A stretch of 51,151 bases of DNA. Source: an uncultured Bacilli bacterium. GTDB lineage: Bacteria; Bacillota_I; Bacilli_A; Izemoplasmatales; UBA1188. The notes under the pieces are model-generated. The model was not told where the DNA came from and ran no database searches. It saw only the letters and a program-made list of their open reading frames with translations. The stretch is taken from positions 1 to 51,151 of the forward strand of contig CAJOMC010000004.1 in NCBI GenBank assembly GCA_905235635.1, written 5' to 3'. Of the stretch, positions 42,501-50,804 are shown piece after piece. The position numbers were made by a program, and so were the translations under genes. Numbering within the stretch: position 1 is the stretch's first letter; each line of letters begins with the position of its first letter.

Positions 42501-43259
42501 CTTGCCGGTGGTGATATTACCACAGGTCTTCCACGTGTTAAGGAATTGTTCGGTGTTCACTCACCAAAAGGCGCAGCACTTATCGCAGCATTTGATGGTG
42601 ATGTAAAGGTAAGTGGATCTCAAATCACAGTTAAAGGTCTTTATGATGAGCAAACTTATACCGTTAAAGCTGGTACTAAGATTTTAGTATCAACAGGACA
42701 ACATGTTCATGCCGGCGACGCACTAACTCCTGGATCTAAGAATATAAGAGACCTACTAAGATACACAAATATTGAAACTGTTCAAAAATATATTTCTGAA
42801 GAAGTTCAAAAAGTGTATACAAAAGAAAATGTGCCAATCAATGATAAACACCTTGAAATTATCATTCGTCAGATGACAAGAAAATTAGTTGTTACTCTTG
42901 AAGGCGATACAGAATTAATCCCAGGACAACTTGTGACAAAACAAAGATTTGAAGAAGCCAATAAGAAAGCATTCGATTTAGGCCTAAAACCTGCGGTTGC
43001 TGTTCCTGTAGTTCAAGGTATTATTGATGCTGCACTTACATGTGAATCATTCTTATCAGCTGCATCTTTCCAACATACTACTAAAGTATTAACTGATGCT
43101 GCACTTGCTGGTAAGGTAGACTACTTAACTGGTCTTAAAGAAAATGTCATTATTGGTGGTATTATTCCTGCCGGTACTGGTATATTAACTGATAAGTCAT
43201 TTGACTATGAAAAACCAATAGTACCAGAAAAAGAAAGTTTCAATAATTACGACTTTTAA
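39597..43259 (+). CDS. rpoC: RNA polymerase beta' subunit
   Basis: A 1220-residue catalytic subunit. The active-site metal motif is in NADFDGDQMSIHVPLS. The N-terminal zinc finger is CAC...CPIC (about 59-80). The bridge/trigger region QSIGEPGTQLTMRTFHSGG is near residue 950. The second zinc site CTCNSKSGVCVKCYG is near 915. Its AGGAGG ribosome-binding site overlaps the rpoB stop. The gene is complete and ends before a terminator. Confidence 0.97.
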   Translation: MSKEYSCFKIRLASSDEIKEWSYGEVKNHETINYRTLKPVEGGLFAEEIFGPVKDYQCACTNKSKKSINYENRKCPICGVEITSAKVRRERMGHVTLEAPVVHNWFLGSNPSKIGRILDIKTSELREVVYYASYIVTEPGSDTDLEFKQILTPAQYDIARAKYHGRFKAQIGAEAIQTLLKKLDLDKEIADLRRELKNSSKQIRENVIKRLSVLTDLKNSGNNPEWMVLDILPVLPPDLRPMVSLDGGRFATTGINDLYRKIINRNNRLRKEKGKITPAMILNNEKRLLQVAVDALFGGSASSSKKTVSEKHPLKSFADQFKGKQGRFRQNLLGKRVDYSGRSVIVIGPNLKMHQCGVPREMALILFKPFIFNELVQSGVATNVQGAKRLYDNRDAKIWGALEKVILEHPVLLNRAPTLHRLGVQAFEPILIEGKAIQLHPLVCTAFNADFDGDQMSIHVPLSEEAQAEARIMMLASNNILNPRSGKPIVTPGQDIVLGNYYLTMEKKGDKGEGRVFKDIDEAEMAYSEHQITLHARIAFKVSSLPFVFPVEHQNDYIITTYGKILFNTILHPQYPYVNEPSDANIKGETPHMYFAKVGTNIKEFINELDASRAQKDSEHRNDDTPYRGDGSVRPFKKGTLQSIIATTFARYKVSETTKMLDRLKDIGYKYCTKSGITVSAFDVNVFADKQKVIENAQTRVDRYKEDWENGTLTDKQRYTLVCNLWAKVKDDMVKSIKIDMEDHHNLNSIYMMYDSGARGDVGTYTQLAGMRGNLANAKSETIEIPVTACLREGLSMREFFISTHGSRKGSTDTALRTADSGYQTRQLVDVSHDVVLREFDCGTDKGLNVTAIIDSEGKEIESLYDRILGRYAYRDNLDPVTGEVVLHKNQYIDEEAVKKVREHNLKEVGVRSVCTCNSKSGVCVKCYGRNLATANVAEVGETVGVIAAQSIGEPGTQLTMRTFHSGGLAGGDITTGLPRVKELFGVHSPKGAALIAAFDGDVKVSGSQITVKGLYDEQTYTVKAGTKILVSTGQHVHAGDALTPGSKNIRDLLRYTNIETVQKYISEEVQKVYTKENVPINDKHLEIIIRQMTRKLVVTLEGDTELIPGQLVTKQRFEEANKKAFDLGLKPAVAVPVVQGIIDAALTCESFLSAASFQHTTKVLTDAALAGKVDYLTGLKENVIIGGIIPAGTGILTDKSFDYEKPIVPEKESFNNYDF

Positions 43260-43268
43260 TTAAAACAC

Positions 43269-43310
43269 ATACCCCAATTCCTTCAAAAGAATTGGGGTAT
43301 ATATATTTAA
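43269..43310 (+). terminator. Terminator after rpoC
   Basis: A 12-bp perfect stem, ATACCCCAATTC (43269-43280) with GAATTGGGGTAT (43289-43300), has an 8-nt loop. The tail is AT-rich (ATATATTT) and not pure T, so some read-through into the acyltransferase gene may occur. No separate promoter for that gene is evident. Confidence 0.75.
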
Positions 43311-43322
43311 AAGGGAGAGAAA

Positions 43323-44654
43323 ATGAAAGAAAAAAATAAACTAACCCATGAACAAGAACTTGCGAGGAGAAAATGGAAAAAGACTTGGCTACCATTCTAT
43401 TTAGTATATTATGTTGCGAATAAACTAATTATTCAAAGACCATTTAGACCAACTGTAGTAAAGAAGGATAAACTTCCAAGAAAGGGTGCTGCGATAGTTA
43501 TATATAATCATATGTCTAGAGTGGATCACTCACTATTCCAAAATGCTACTTGGCCAAGAAGAATAAATATCCTTGCGGGATATGTTGAATTCTTTAGAAG
43601 CCATCTTCATTGGGCATTTAAACATAATCAAGTTATTCCGAAAAAAATCTATAGTAATGATATGGTTTCATTAAAAGCCATGAAATCTATCATTAAAGAT
43701 AAAAAAGGTGTGGTATGTTTTTCACCTGAAGGTAATTCATCTATCTTCGGTAATGGTCAACCAATCGTCCCAGGTACTGCCCATTTCTTAAAACATTATG
43801 GTGTTCCAGTATACTTTCTCACTATAAAAGGAACATATCTCGTACAAAATAAAGTAGATAATAACTTAAGAAAAGGAAAGAGTGAATGCATTCTTGAATT
43901 AATGTTTTCACCAGATGATCTTAAAAACTTATCAAATGAAGAAATTACAGATAGAATTCATGATAAGTTAAGATTTGATGACTATGAATGGAATAAGGAA
44001 AAACATTATCGCTATGAACCAGCAGAAGGCACTGGTATGGCACATAATTTAAGTCATATCCTTTATAGATGTCCGAAATGCCACACTCTATTTTCTACCA
44101 TAGATGACGGGGATATTGTAAAATGTAACCATTGTGGATTAACTGCCCATATGGACAACTATTACACATTTAAAGTAGAAGGAAAAGAATTTAAAAACAT
44201 CACCAAACCAACTGATTGGGTAGACCTTGAAAGAATAGATGTTATTAAAGAAATAAGAAAAAATAAAGACTTCTTTAGGGAATACAATGTTGTATTAGGT
44301 GGTATTCCAAAATACGAGTGGTTAGAAAACTACGCCACATCATATCCTATTGGAGAAGGAGTATTTAGAGTAGATCACACTGGTGTATCATTTAAAGGCA
44401 CTAAGGATGGAGAAGATTATAGTTTCTCATTATCTTATAAGGAAATATATACTTTATCTTTTGAAACTGATGCAACCGCATTTGATATATTCGTAAATGG
44501 AGTATTCCATGAGTTTACTCCAAAGAATCCTCAAGAATCAATTTATTTACTTCATCTAGTTCAAGAAATGCATAGACTTCATGTGAATACATTTAAGAAT
44601 TTTAAATGGAATGAATATATGTATGATGGACTAGAAACAAAAGAAGAAGCATAA
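43323..44654 (+). CDS. PlsC-type acyltransferase with zinc ribbon
   Basis: A 443-residue protein. The N-terminal lysophospholipid acyltransferase domain has NHMSRVDH (the H-x(4)-D motif, about residue 60) and FSPEGNSS (EGxxS motif, about 137). In the middle there is a zinc ribbon CPKC...CNHC (about 247-267). The C-terminal part (about 350-425) looks like a beta-rich PH/GRAM-like domain. It probably acylates a glycerophospholipid precursor at the membrane, but the zinc and C-terminal parts are unusual for PlsC. A hydrophobic patch near 20-35 may anchor it. Confidence 0.75.
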   Translation: MKEKNKLTHEQELARRKWKKTWLPFYLVYYVANKLIIQRPFRPTVVKKDKLPRKGAAIVIYNHMSRVDHSLFQNATWPRRINILAGYVEFFRSHLHWAFKHNQVIPKKIYSNDMVSLKAMKSIIKDKKGVVCFSPEGNSSIFGNGQPIVPGTAHFLKHYGVPVYFLTIKGTYLVQNKVDNNLRKGKSECILELMFSPDDLKNLSNEEITDRIHDKLRFDDYEWNKEKHYRYEPAEGTGMAHNLSHILYRCPKCHTLFSTIDDGDIVKCNHCGLTAHMDNYYTFKVEGKEFKNITKPTDWVDLERIDVIKEIRKNKDFFREYNVVLGGIPKYEWLENYATSYPIGEGVFRVDHTGVSFKGTKDGEDYSFSLSYKEIYTLSFETDATAFDIFVNGVFHEFTPKNPQESIYLLHLVQEMHRLHVNTFKNFKWNEYMYDGLETKEEA

Positions 44655-44655
44655 A

Positions 44656-44694
44656 ATATAAAGGCGATTAGACAGACTAGTCGCCTTTATATTA
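44656..44694. terminator. Bidirectional terminator between the acyltransferase gene and recR
   Basis: A 13-bp perfect stem, AATATAAAGGCGA (44656-44668) with TCGCCTTTATATT (44682-44694), extends inwards through a few more pairs. It lies between two convergent genes and has T- and A-rich flanks. Confidence 0.8.
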
Positions 44695-44704
44695 TATACA
44701 TGTA

Positions 44705-45298
44705 TTAATTAATAGTATTTCTTCCTTCAAGTGCTTTCATTATTGTGGTTTCGTCATTATATTCAAGTGATGAACCAACTGGCATACCATAAGCTATTCT
44801 TGAAACTTTTGTCTTATCTTTTAAAAGCCTTGCCAGATAAAGGGCAGTAGTTTCACCCTCAACTGTAGCACTTGTTGCGACAATTACTTCAGATACACTA
44901 TCTTTTTCAACTCTATTGAGTAAAGTATCTATATTTAATTCCTCAGGACCAATACCGTTAAGTGGCGAAATAACGCCATTTAACACATGATATAATCCGC
45001 TGAATTCATTGCATCTTTCAATTGCGATTACATCTTTTGGTTCTTCAACAACAAGTACTATACTTTTATCTCTTATAGGGTTTTCACAGATATCACAGAT
45101 ATAATTATCGGTTAAAAAACCACATTTTTCACATCTCTTAATAGATTTAATACCTGATAAAGAAGAGATGAATGAATCAATTTTTTCATCATTCAATGAA
45201 TTAAGAAGTGAATATGCATATCTTTCTGCAGTTTTTCTTCCAACGCCAGGAAGTCTCATAAAGGAATTAATAAGAGATTCAAGTGATTTAGGATACAT
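44705..45298 (-). CDS. recR: Recombination mediator protein RecR
   Basis: A 197-residue protein that acts with RecF/RecO in gap repair. Regions in order: a helix-hairpin-helix (MRLPGVGRKTAERYA), a zinc finger (CEKCGFLTDNYICDIC), a Toprim domain (VVEEPKDVIAIE...VIVATSATVEGETTALYL), and the C-terminal AYGMPVGSSLEY with family motif. The start at 45298 gives the family's M-Y-P-x(n)-L-I start. A longer reading from 45322 lies inside ybaB. It is the last gene of the dnaX-ybaB-recR cluster, conserved across bacteria. Confidence 0.95.
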   Translation of the reverse strand: MYPKSLESLINSFMRLPGVGRKTAERYAYSLLNSLNDEKIDSFISSLSGIKSIKRCEKCGFLTDNYICDICENPIRDKSIVLVVEEPKDVIAIERCNEFSGLYHVLNGVISPLNGIGPEELNIDTLLNRVEKDSVSEVIVATSATVEGETTALYLARLLKDKTKVSRIAYGMPVGSSLEYNDETTIMKALEGRNTIN

Positions 45299-45632
45299 CA
45301 CTTCTAATTTCCTCCTCATCATTATCTTCTTTTGATGTACTTCGCATAAAATCTTCTTTTAGGATAGAATCAAGGAAAGGAAGTCCTTCAGGTGATGACA
45401 TAAGTTCAAGCATATCTGCGTTCATTAAATTCTTTGAGTTATTAATTACTTCAAGAACTGCATTTTCAACTTCTTTAGGACTAACATCAAAAAGACTATC
45501 TCTATTGATTTTTAGTGATTTAAAATTACCATCACCAGTAAATACTAGTGTTACAAGACCATCACTAGATTTAATTACATGTGTTTGTTTCTTTAGGTGT
45601 TCTTGAAGAGCTTGTATACTTTTTGAGTCCAT
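45288..45632 (-). CDS. ybaB: YbaB/EbfC family nucleoid-associated protein
   Basis: A 114-residue protein; the central part (SSDGLVTLVFTGDGNFKSLKINRDSL) matches the YbaB/EbfC fold. The N-terminal helix that normally precedes it is shorter than usual. The C-terminus is acidic. It binds DNA in homologues. It shares a base with the dnaX stop (TAATG) and overlaps recR, so the genes are coupled. Confidence 0.88.
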   Translation of the reverse strand: MDSKSIQALQEHLKKQTHVIKSSDGLVTLVFTGDGNFKSLKINRDSLFDVSPKEVENAVLEVINNSKNLMNADMLELMSSPEGLPFLDSILKEDFMRSTSKEDNDEEEIRSDVS

Positions 45633-47458
45633 TATTTCACCTCAAGTTTATCTCCAAATAAGGAGAGTACGTCTTTATATTTTTCATCATTAATAATATC
45701 TTCTTTCTCGTCCCATTTAAATCCCTCAATATAAATAGGAGTAAGATTGATAAAGGATTGAATAGAAGATGCGTGATTTGATCTATATATTTTCACAAAT
45801 TCATCTGAAACAGTTTTCCATATATCATGTGGTAAAGCTATATAATCCATATCATAACCAAGATAATCACTAATTAATTTCTTAACCCCATCTTTATTGT
45901 CCCTACTATTTAAGAGATTACAGTATCCTAATGCATTAAATGAAATAATCATAAAATCTTTTGAACATGCTTCAAGAGTTCCATCCTCAAGCATAAGTCC
46001 ATATTTATTATTATCAGTGCCTTTCTTTGATTTAACCAAATCTTTCCAACTATTTTTGATGGATTCTTTTAATACCTTATTGGCATTATTTAAGACGTTT
46101 TCAACGATATGAATATCAAATGAACCTTTAGATTTATCAATTGGTTTTTCTTTCTTAGTAAGTTCCGTAGGAATTTCTTCTAGTTCATTACTACTATCTT
46201 CAATAATTGGTTCTGCCTCATGAGTTTTCTCTTTAATCTCAACTAACTTCTCTTCTTTAGACTCAACTGCTAGGATAGGCTTTTCTTCAACTGCCTTAGG
46301 TGTTTCTTTAGTCTTCTTATCCTCAAATTTAGGAGAAGAAGTAACGACTTTTTGCGAATCACGAACTACCATGAAACCGCCATTATCAGCCATTTTAATC
46401 AAAGCAAGTTCCATATATAATTTTTTATTATCAGCATATCTCATGTCAACTACAGTCTGAGATAATACATCTATATATCTATATAGGTCTTGGTTAGTTA
46501 GAGAATTAACTAAAGTGATAAATGCATCTGAATCATATCCAGTTTTATTTATTTTCTTTTCTACATTTTTAATAACAAGAATATCTTTATAGAAATCAAT
46601 TAAACCATTGATTATTTTTGGAATCTCTTTGCCTACTCTTAGAAGATCATCTAAAAGATTAATAGCTTCAAGTGAATTTGAATTCATGATTGAGGTCGCA
46701 AGACTAATAATCATATCACTAGATATTTTTCCTGATACTTGAAGGACGTCGCTTAAGGTAATGTGTTCATTTCTTGAATATGCGCTACATTGATCAAGAA
46801 GAGATAGTGCATCACGTAGTCCCCCTTCTGCGATATCAGCGATATTGAGTAGTGCGTCTTCATCTATATCTATTAGTTCACTAGCGCAGACAGTTCTTAT
46901 TCTTTTCTTTAATTCGTCTTTTGAAATTAGATGGAATTCGAATCTTTGGCATCTTGATTGTATAGTCTCAGGTACTTTTTGAAGCTCTGTGGTACAAAGA
47001 ATGAATATTACATGTTTTGGGGGTTCTTCAAGAGTTTTAAGAAGGGCATTAAATGCTTGAGTAGTTAGCATATGAACTTCATCAATTATGTATACTTTAT
47101 ATTTGCATAATGAAGGCAAGTATTTTACCTTATCTCTTAAATCTCTAATTTCATCAACACCATTGTTTGATGCAGCGTCAATCTCTATAATATCAGAAAT
47201 AGATGAATCACTAATACCACTACATATTTCGCAATGACCACATGCTTCACCATTCTTCATATTAGGACAATTAACGGCTTTAGCCATAATCTTTGCGATA
47301 CTTGTCTTGCCTACACCTCTTGGGCCACTAAAAAGGTAGGCATGGGAAACACGCTCTTCCATAATTGCGTTGCGAAGAGTTCTAGTGATATGTTCCTGAT
47401 CACATACTTCTTTGAATGTTTGAGGGCGATATTTTCTATATAAAGCTTTATAACTCAT
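45632..47458 (-). CDS. dnaX: DNA polymerase III gamma/tau subunit
   Basis: A 608-residue clamp-loader ATPase. Walker A is GPRGVGKT (about 45-52), a zinc site has the Cys residues in CPNMKNGEACGHCEICSG (about 64-81), Walker B is IIDEVHM, and the SRC motif is QSRCQRFEF. After about residue 370 comes a charged linker rich in E and K, then a C-terminal tau-like region. The frame is intact and shows no obvious frameshift slip site. The ribosome-binding site GGGAGG overlaps the stop of the upstream membrane gene. Confidence 0.95.
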   Translation of the reverse strand: MSYKALYRKYRPQTFKEVCDQEHITRTLRNAIMEERVSHAYLFSGPRGVGKTSIAKIMAKAVNCPNMKNGEACGHCEICSGISDSSISDIIEIDAASNNGVDEIRDLRDKVKYLPSLCKYKVYIIDEVHMLTTQAFNALLKTLEEPPKHVIFILCTTELQKVPETIQSRCQRFEFHLISKDELKKRIRTVCASELIDIDEDALLNIADIAEGGLRDALSLLDQCSAYSRNEHITLSDVLQVSGKISSDMIISLATSIMNSNSLEAINLLDDLLRVGKEIPKIINGLIDFYKDILVIKNVEKKINKTGYDSDAFITLVNSLTNQDLYRYIDVLSQTVVDMRYADNKKLYMELALIKMADNGGFMVVRDSQKVVTSSPKFEDKKTKETPKAVEEKPILAVESKEEKLVEIKEKTHEAEPIIEDSSNELEEIPTELTKKEKPIDKSKGSFDIHIVENVLNNANKVLKESIKNSWKDLVKSKKGTDNNKYGLMLEDGTLEACSKDFMIISFNALGYCNLLNSRDNKDGVKKLISDYLGYDMDYIALPHDIWKTVSDEFVKIYRSNHASSIQSFINLTPIYIEGFKWDEKEDIINDEKYKDVLSLFGDKLEVK

Positions 47459-47460
47459 AT

Positions 47461-48075
47461 CTATTCCTCCCCTTCTTTCATGTTACTAATAAATTCTTTT
47501 TCAACTTTTTCTTTTCTCTTTCTTTCTGTGAATGTAACTAAATATTCCATAGCTTCTTTTTCTTTAGTTCCTTTATCAAATTTACGAAGAAGAAGCAGAT
47601 ATGACTTATTCTCAGTTTCACCATTCTTATATATTTCATATAAGGTATTAAGGCAACCTTGGAATTTAACATTTGACCTAAAATGTCTAAAATCCTCTAC
47701 ATTAAACTTTCTTGTCTTGTTTAACTCAATACCAATTTCATCAATAAACTTATCGTATGCTTCTTTGCTATCTGAAGCCTCTTTATTCTTTTTAGTTCTA
47801 AGGCGTCCCATCGCAAGATCTATAATTACAAATACCATAGTAAAAATTAAAGGGAAAACAAAGAGCATTAATAAATCTAGTAAGTATTTGCCAAGAAGAA
47901 ATGTCCTATTTTTATATAAAAAGATAGAAAATTCATTTGCCCACACACCTTTTACATTGATGCTTGCGGAAATAAGATACGTATCTCTTGCGTGAGACAC
48001 TATCATTATAATGACCATAAATACAAATACCATTAAAAAAGTTATTAGATAATATTTGAACGTTCCTCTCTTCAT
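47461..48075 (-). CDS. Unknown membrane protein before dnaX
   Basis: A 204-residue protein with two membrane helices, about 7-27 and 63-85, and a charged cytoplasmic C-terminus (about 90-204) that is mostly helical with many Lys and Glu. I recognise no family. The ATG at 48075 has GGTG 8-9 bases upstream; a GTG start at 48087 is also possible. It is transcribed with dnaX, ybaB and recR, and shares regulatory space with mnmE. Confidence 0.75.
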   Translation of the reverse strand: MKRGTFKYYLITFLMVFVFMVIIMIVSHARDTYLISASINVKGVWANEFSIFLYKNRTFLLGKYLLDLLMLFVFPLIFTMVFVIIDLAMGRLRTKKNKEASDSKEAYDKFIDEIGIELNKTRKFNVEDFRHFRSNVKFQGCLNTLYEIYKNGETENKSYLLLLRKFDKGTKEKEAMEYLVTFTERKRKEKVEKEFISNMKEGEE

Positions 48076-48099
48076 AAAAATCACCACATCCTCTATCTA

Positions 48100-48105
48100 A
48101 TTATA
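48100..48105 (-). promoter_or_regulatory. -10 element of the dnaX-recR operon
   Basis: On the minus strand the hexamer is TATAAT (complement of 48100-48105), 25 bases before the membrane-protein ATG. No good -35 is present. It lies 22 bp from the divergent mnmE -10, so the two compete for space. Confidence 0.5.
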
Positions 48106-48124
48106 CACTAGATAAGGCCTCTTA

Positions 48125-48133
48125 TGTTATAAT
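48125..48133 (+). promoter_or_regulatory. Extended -10 promoter of mnmE
   Basis: TGTTATAAT: TG at 48125-48126, TATAAT at 48128-48133. The start would be near 48140, so the mnmE mRNA leader is only about 8 bases long. Confidence 0.55.
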
Positions 48134-48147
48134 TTATTCATAAGGTT

Positions 48148-49494
48148 ATGAATAATTATGATACAATTTGCGCTATTTCAACATCTCTTGGAAAAAGCGC
48201 CATCAACATTATTCGCTTGTCTGGTGAGGACTCAATCGAGATTGCATCTAAGATAATAAGTGGTGTTGATATTAGAAAAAAAGAAGGTGGGACAATCACC
48301 CATGCATATATTAAAGAAAATGGAAACTATATCGATGAAATATTAGTTTCAGTTTTTAGAGCGCCTAAATCATATACCGGTGAAAATTTAGTTGAAATTA
48401 ATACTCATGGTGGGGCGTATGTCACAGAAAGAGTATTCGATATGCTTATATCACTTGGCGCTCGTGTTGCTCTTCCTGGCGAATTCACAAAAAGAGCTTT
48501 TATGAATAACAAGATGGATTTAACTAGCGCAGAAGCCGTAATGGATATAGTAAACGCTAATACTAGGAAATCCCTAGATTTAGCGAATAAAGCATTACAT
48601 AGAGATATCTATAATTTAGTTCACGAATTAAGAGGTAATATTATGGATATTCTTCTTCAAATAGAAGTTAATATCGATTACCCTGAATATGAAGATGAAA
48701 TAGAAATATCTCATGAGAAAGTTAAACACGACACATCTATGTTAATTGATAAAATAACTGATTTAATTGATAAGGCGGAAGTAATGAGAGTTTACAAGGA
48801 GGGTATTAAAACTGTCATCCTTGGAAAACCTAATGTAGGTAAATCGTCTCTTCTTAATGCTTTATTAAATCAAAATAAAGCCATTGTAACTAATATTTCT
48901 GGTACTACAAGAGATATAGTTGAAGGAAAAATTAATATTGGGGGTGTGGTCTTACATCTTCTTGATACTGCGGGCGTAAGAGACACCGATAATCCTATTG
49001 AGCTAATTGGTATTGAGAAGACAATGGAAGTACTAAATGAAGCTGAATTAGTTCTTCTTGTATTAGATACATCAGCTCCTCTTGATGCGCAAGATTATTC
49101 TCTTCTTGAAATGACTAAAGATAAAAAGAGAATAATCATAGGCAATAAGATTGACTTACATGGGAAACTAGATATTGTGGATATTGTGAATGTATCATCA
49201 GTTACTAAAGCTGGAGTAGATGATTTAAAGAAAAAGATAATCAAATTATTTATCGATGAAGATATGGAAAAAGATACAGAAGTAGCCATTTCTTCCACAA
49301 GACATATAGGATTGCTTAAAGAAGCACTCTCTTCGCTTAAGGATGCATATGAATCAGAAAAAGAAGGTTTATATCTAGATATGCTTGAAATAGATTTTAA
49401 AAAAGCATATACATCTTTAGGTCTTATTACTGGAGAAGAAGCCACAAGCGATATTGTGGATGAATTATTTAAAAAGTTTTGTCTTGGAAAATAG
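48148..49494 (+). CDS. mnmE: tRNA-modifying GTPase MnmE
   Basis: A 448-residue GTPase for wobble uridine modification with MnmG. The N-terminal folate-binding domain (about 1-115) has DTICAISTSLGKSAINIIRLSG. The G domain has G1 GKPNVGKSS (about 230), GTTRD and DTAGVRDT. The C-terminal motif is FCLGK. The only purine-rich site, AAGG, is 2 bases from the ATG, too close for normal use. The mRNA is probably almost leaderless. No mnmG is nearby. Confidence 0.96.
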   Translation: MNNYDTICAISTSLGKSAINIIRLSGEDSIEIASKIISGVDIRKKEGGTITHAYIKENGNYIDEILVSVFRAPKSYTGENLVEINTHGGAYVTERVFDMLISLGARVALPGEFTKRAFMNNKMDLTSAEAVMDIVNANTRKSLDLANKALHRDIYNLVHELRGNIMDILLQIEVNIDYPEYEDEIEISHEKVKHDTSMLIDKITDLIDKAEVMRVYKEGIKTVILGKPNVGKSSLLNALLNQNKAIVTNISGTTRDIVEGKINIGGVVLHLLDTAGVRDTDNPIELIGIEKTMEVLNEAELVLLVLDTSAPLDAQDYSLLEMTKDKKRIIIGNKIDLHGKLDIVDIVNVSSVTKAGVDDLKKKIIKLFIDEDMEKDTEVAISSTRHIGLLKEALSSLKDAYESEKEGLYLDMLEIDFKKAYTSLGLITGEEATSDIVDELFKKFCLGK

Positions 49495-49511
49495 TTATTA
49501 TATAATATAAT
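49484..49511 (+). promoter_or_regulatory. Promoter of the RDD protein and tRNA-Ser
   Basis: TTGGAA (49484-49489, inside the end of mnmE), a 16-bp spacer and TATAAT (49506-49511). A second TATAAT overlaps at 49501. It may drive the RDD gene and the tRNA behind it. Confidence 0.5.
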
Positions 49512-49538
49512 AGTTATACAAACTAAGAGGTATAGAGT

Positions 49539-50804
49539 ATGAATGATAACGCTGGATTTATGAAAAGAAGTTTTGCTGCCCTAATTGATCTTGCACTTGT
49601 TATTTTGGTAGCGTGGCTTTTATTTTTATTCCCATTTAAAATGATAATAGGAAACTCAATTCATGAGGATTATAAGAATATATTTATTGAACCTTACAAC
49701 GTGGTCTCAGAAAAATATAGTGGTACTACAACATTTTTAGGTACCACTACTTTGGGTATATATTCCGTTATTAATTCATGTGCTGATGAAAAATTATCTC
49801 AGTTTAATGTAGAAGGATCAAAAGTTATTACTTTTAGAGAGTATGTGGAAAGCGCTAATTCTAGCGCAAGAGGACATGCGCTAGAATTACTTAATTCCGC
49901 AAGCAATGAATTTAGTGCTGATACACCAGTAGAGGAACAATTTGCCTCAAGACTTTACGCTGTATATATGAGATTAAACAATATTTATCTTGTTGAAAAA
50001 GAATATAAAGAATCAGACGATGGAAGATATTATGATGATATTCTTGCCTCAGGTGAAATTAATAAAGACGAATATGACTTACTAGTTAATACATATCTTA
50101 CTACTCTTGAAAATGAATATATTAATAATCTTGAAATCTTATTTAATACTGTACTTGTATTTGAAAAAACAAATCCAGATGTTAATATAACTCGAACTCT
50201 TGGATATAATAATCTATATGATGAGTTTTATGCTTTAACAAAAAAGAAACCATCTGATTTATCAGGTGAAGTAACTGAAGCTGACATTACCAAGATAGTT
50301 AACAAAATTGATTCATATTATCAAAAAGAAGAAAGAATTTTTAGAATGAATGAATCAATTAATGAAGAAGAAATATATGTATATGGCGTTGATGCTCACT
50401 ATGTAGTTTATTATGACGCAGTTTATAATCAAACAATCGAGCAACTTCCATATTCTGATTATTATAATTTATATTCTACATGGACTGTAATCTATGCCCT
50501 TGGTATGTTTATAGTACTATTCTCAATCTATACTATGTCCTTTAGAGGATATACACTTGGAAGAAGAATATCTAAGATTTATCTTGTGAGCGGATCATCT
50601 CCTGATAGATGTAATCCAGCTCTTGCATTCCTCCACGACGTAGTATTTAGATATCTATATATTCTTGTGATTGGTATGTGGTCTTTAATATTCGCTCTAA
50701 TAGCATTTATTATATTTATAATAGTGGACGCTATTATGATGAAGGTGTGGAAGAGAAAGACTCTAAGAGATATCATTACAATGACAAGAGTAATCAACGC
50801 ATAA
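49539..50804 (+). CDS. RDD-family membrane protein with a large external loop
   Basis: A 421-residue protein. Residues 7-35 (FMKRSFAALIDLALVILVAWL) match the first RDD helix with its conserved R and D. About 270 hydrophilic residues follow, then helix 2 (about 307-328), GYTLGRRISKI (second RDD motif, about 333-343), and a terminal helix (about 370-405). The long loop, rich in acidic and Tyr residues, should lie outside the membrane; typical RDD proteins lack it. Function is unknown, with transport or ion tolerance proposed for relatives. Confidence 0.75.
   Translation: MNDNAGFMKRSFAALIDLALVILVAWLLFLFPFKMIIGNSIHEDYKNIFIEPYNVVSEKYSGTTTFLGTTTLGIYSVINSCADEKLSQFNVEGSKVITFREYVESANSSARGHALELLNSASNEFSADTPVEEQFASRLYAVYMRLNNIYLVEKEYKESDDGRYYDDILASGEINKDEYDLLVNTYLTTLENEYINNLEILFNTVLVFEKTNPDVNITRTLGYNNLYDEFYALTKKKPSDLSGEVTEADITKIVNKIDSYYQKEERIFRMNESINEEEIYVYGVDAHYVVYYDAVYNQTIEQLPYSDYYNLYSTWTVIYALGMFIVLFSIYTMSFRGYTLGRRISKIYLVSGSSPDRCNPALAFLHDVVFRYLYILVIGMWSLIFALIAFIIFIIVDAIMMKVWKRKTLRDIITMTRVINA

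Noticed and set aside
45632-47458. Programmed frameshift in dnaX
   Set aside because: The frame is uninterrupted to a normal tau-like end, and I found no clear A-rich slip site followed by a hairpin. A small frameshifted product cannot be fully excluded.
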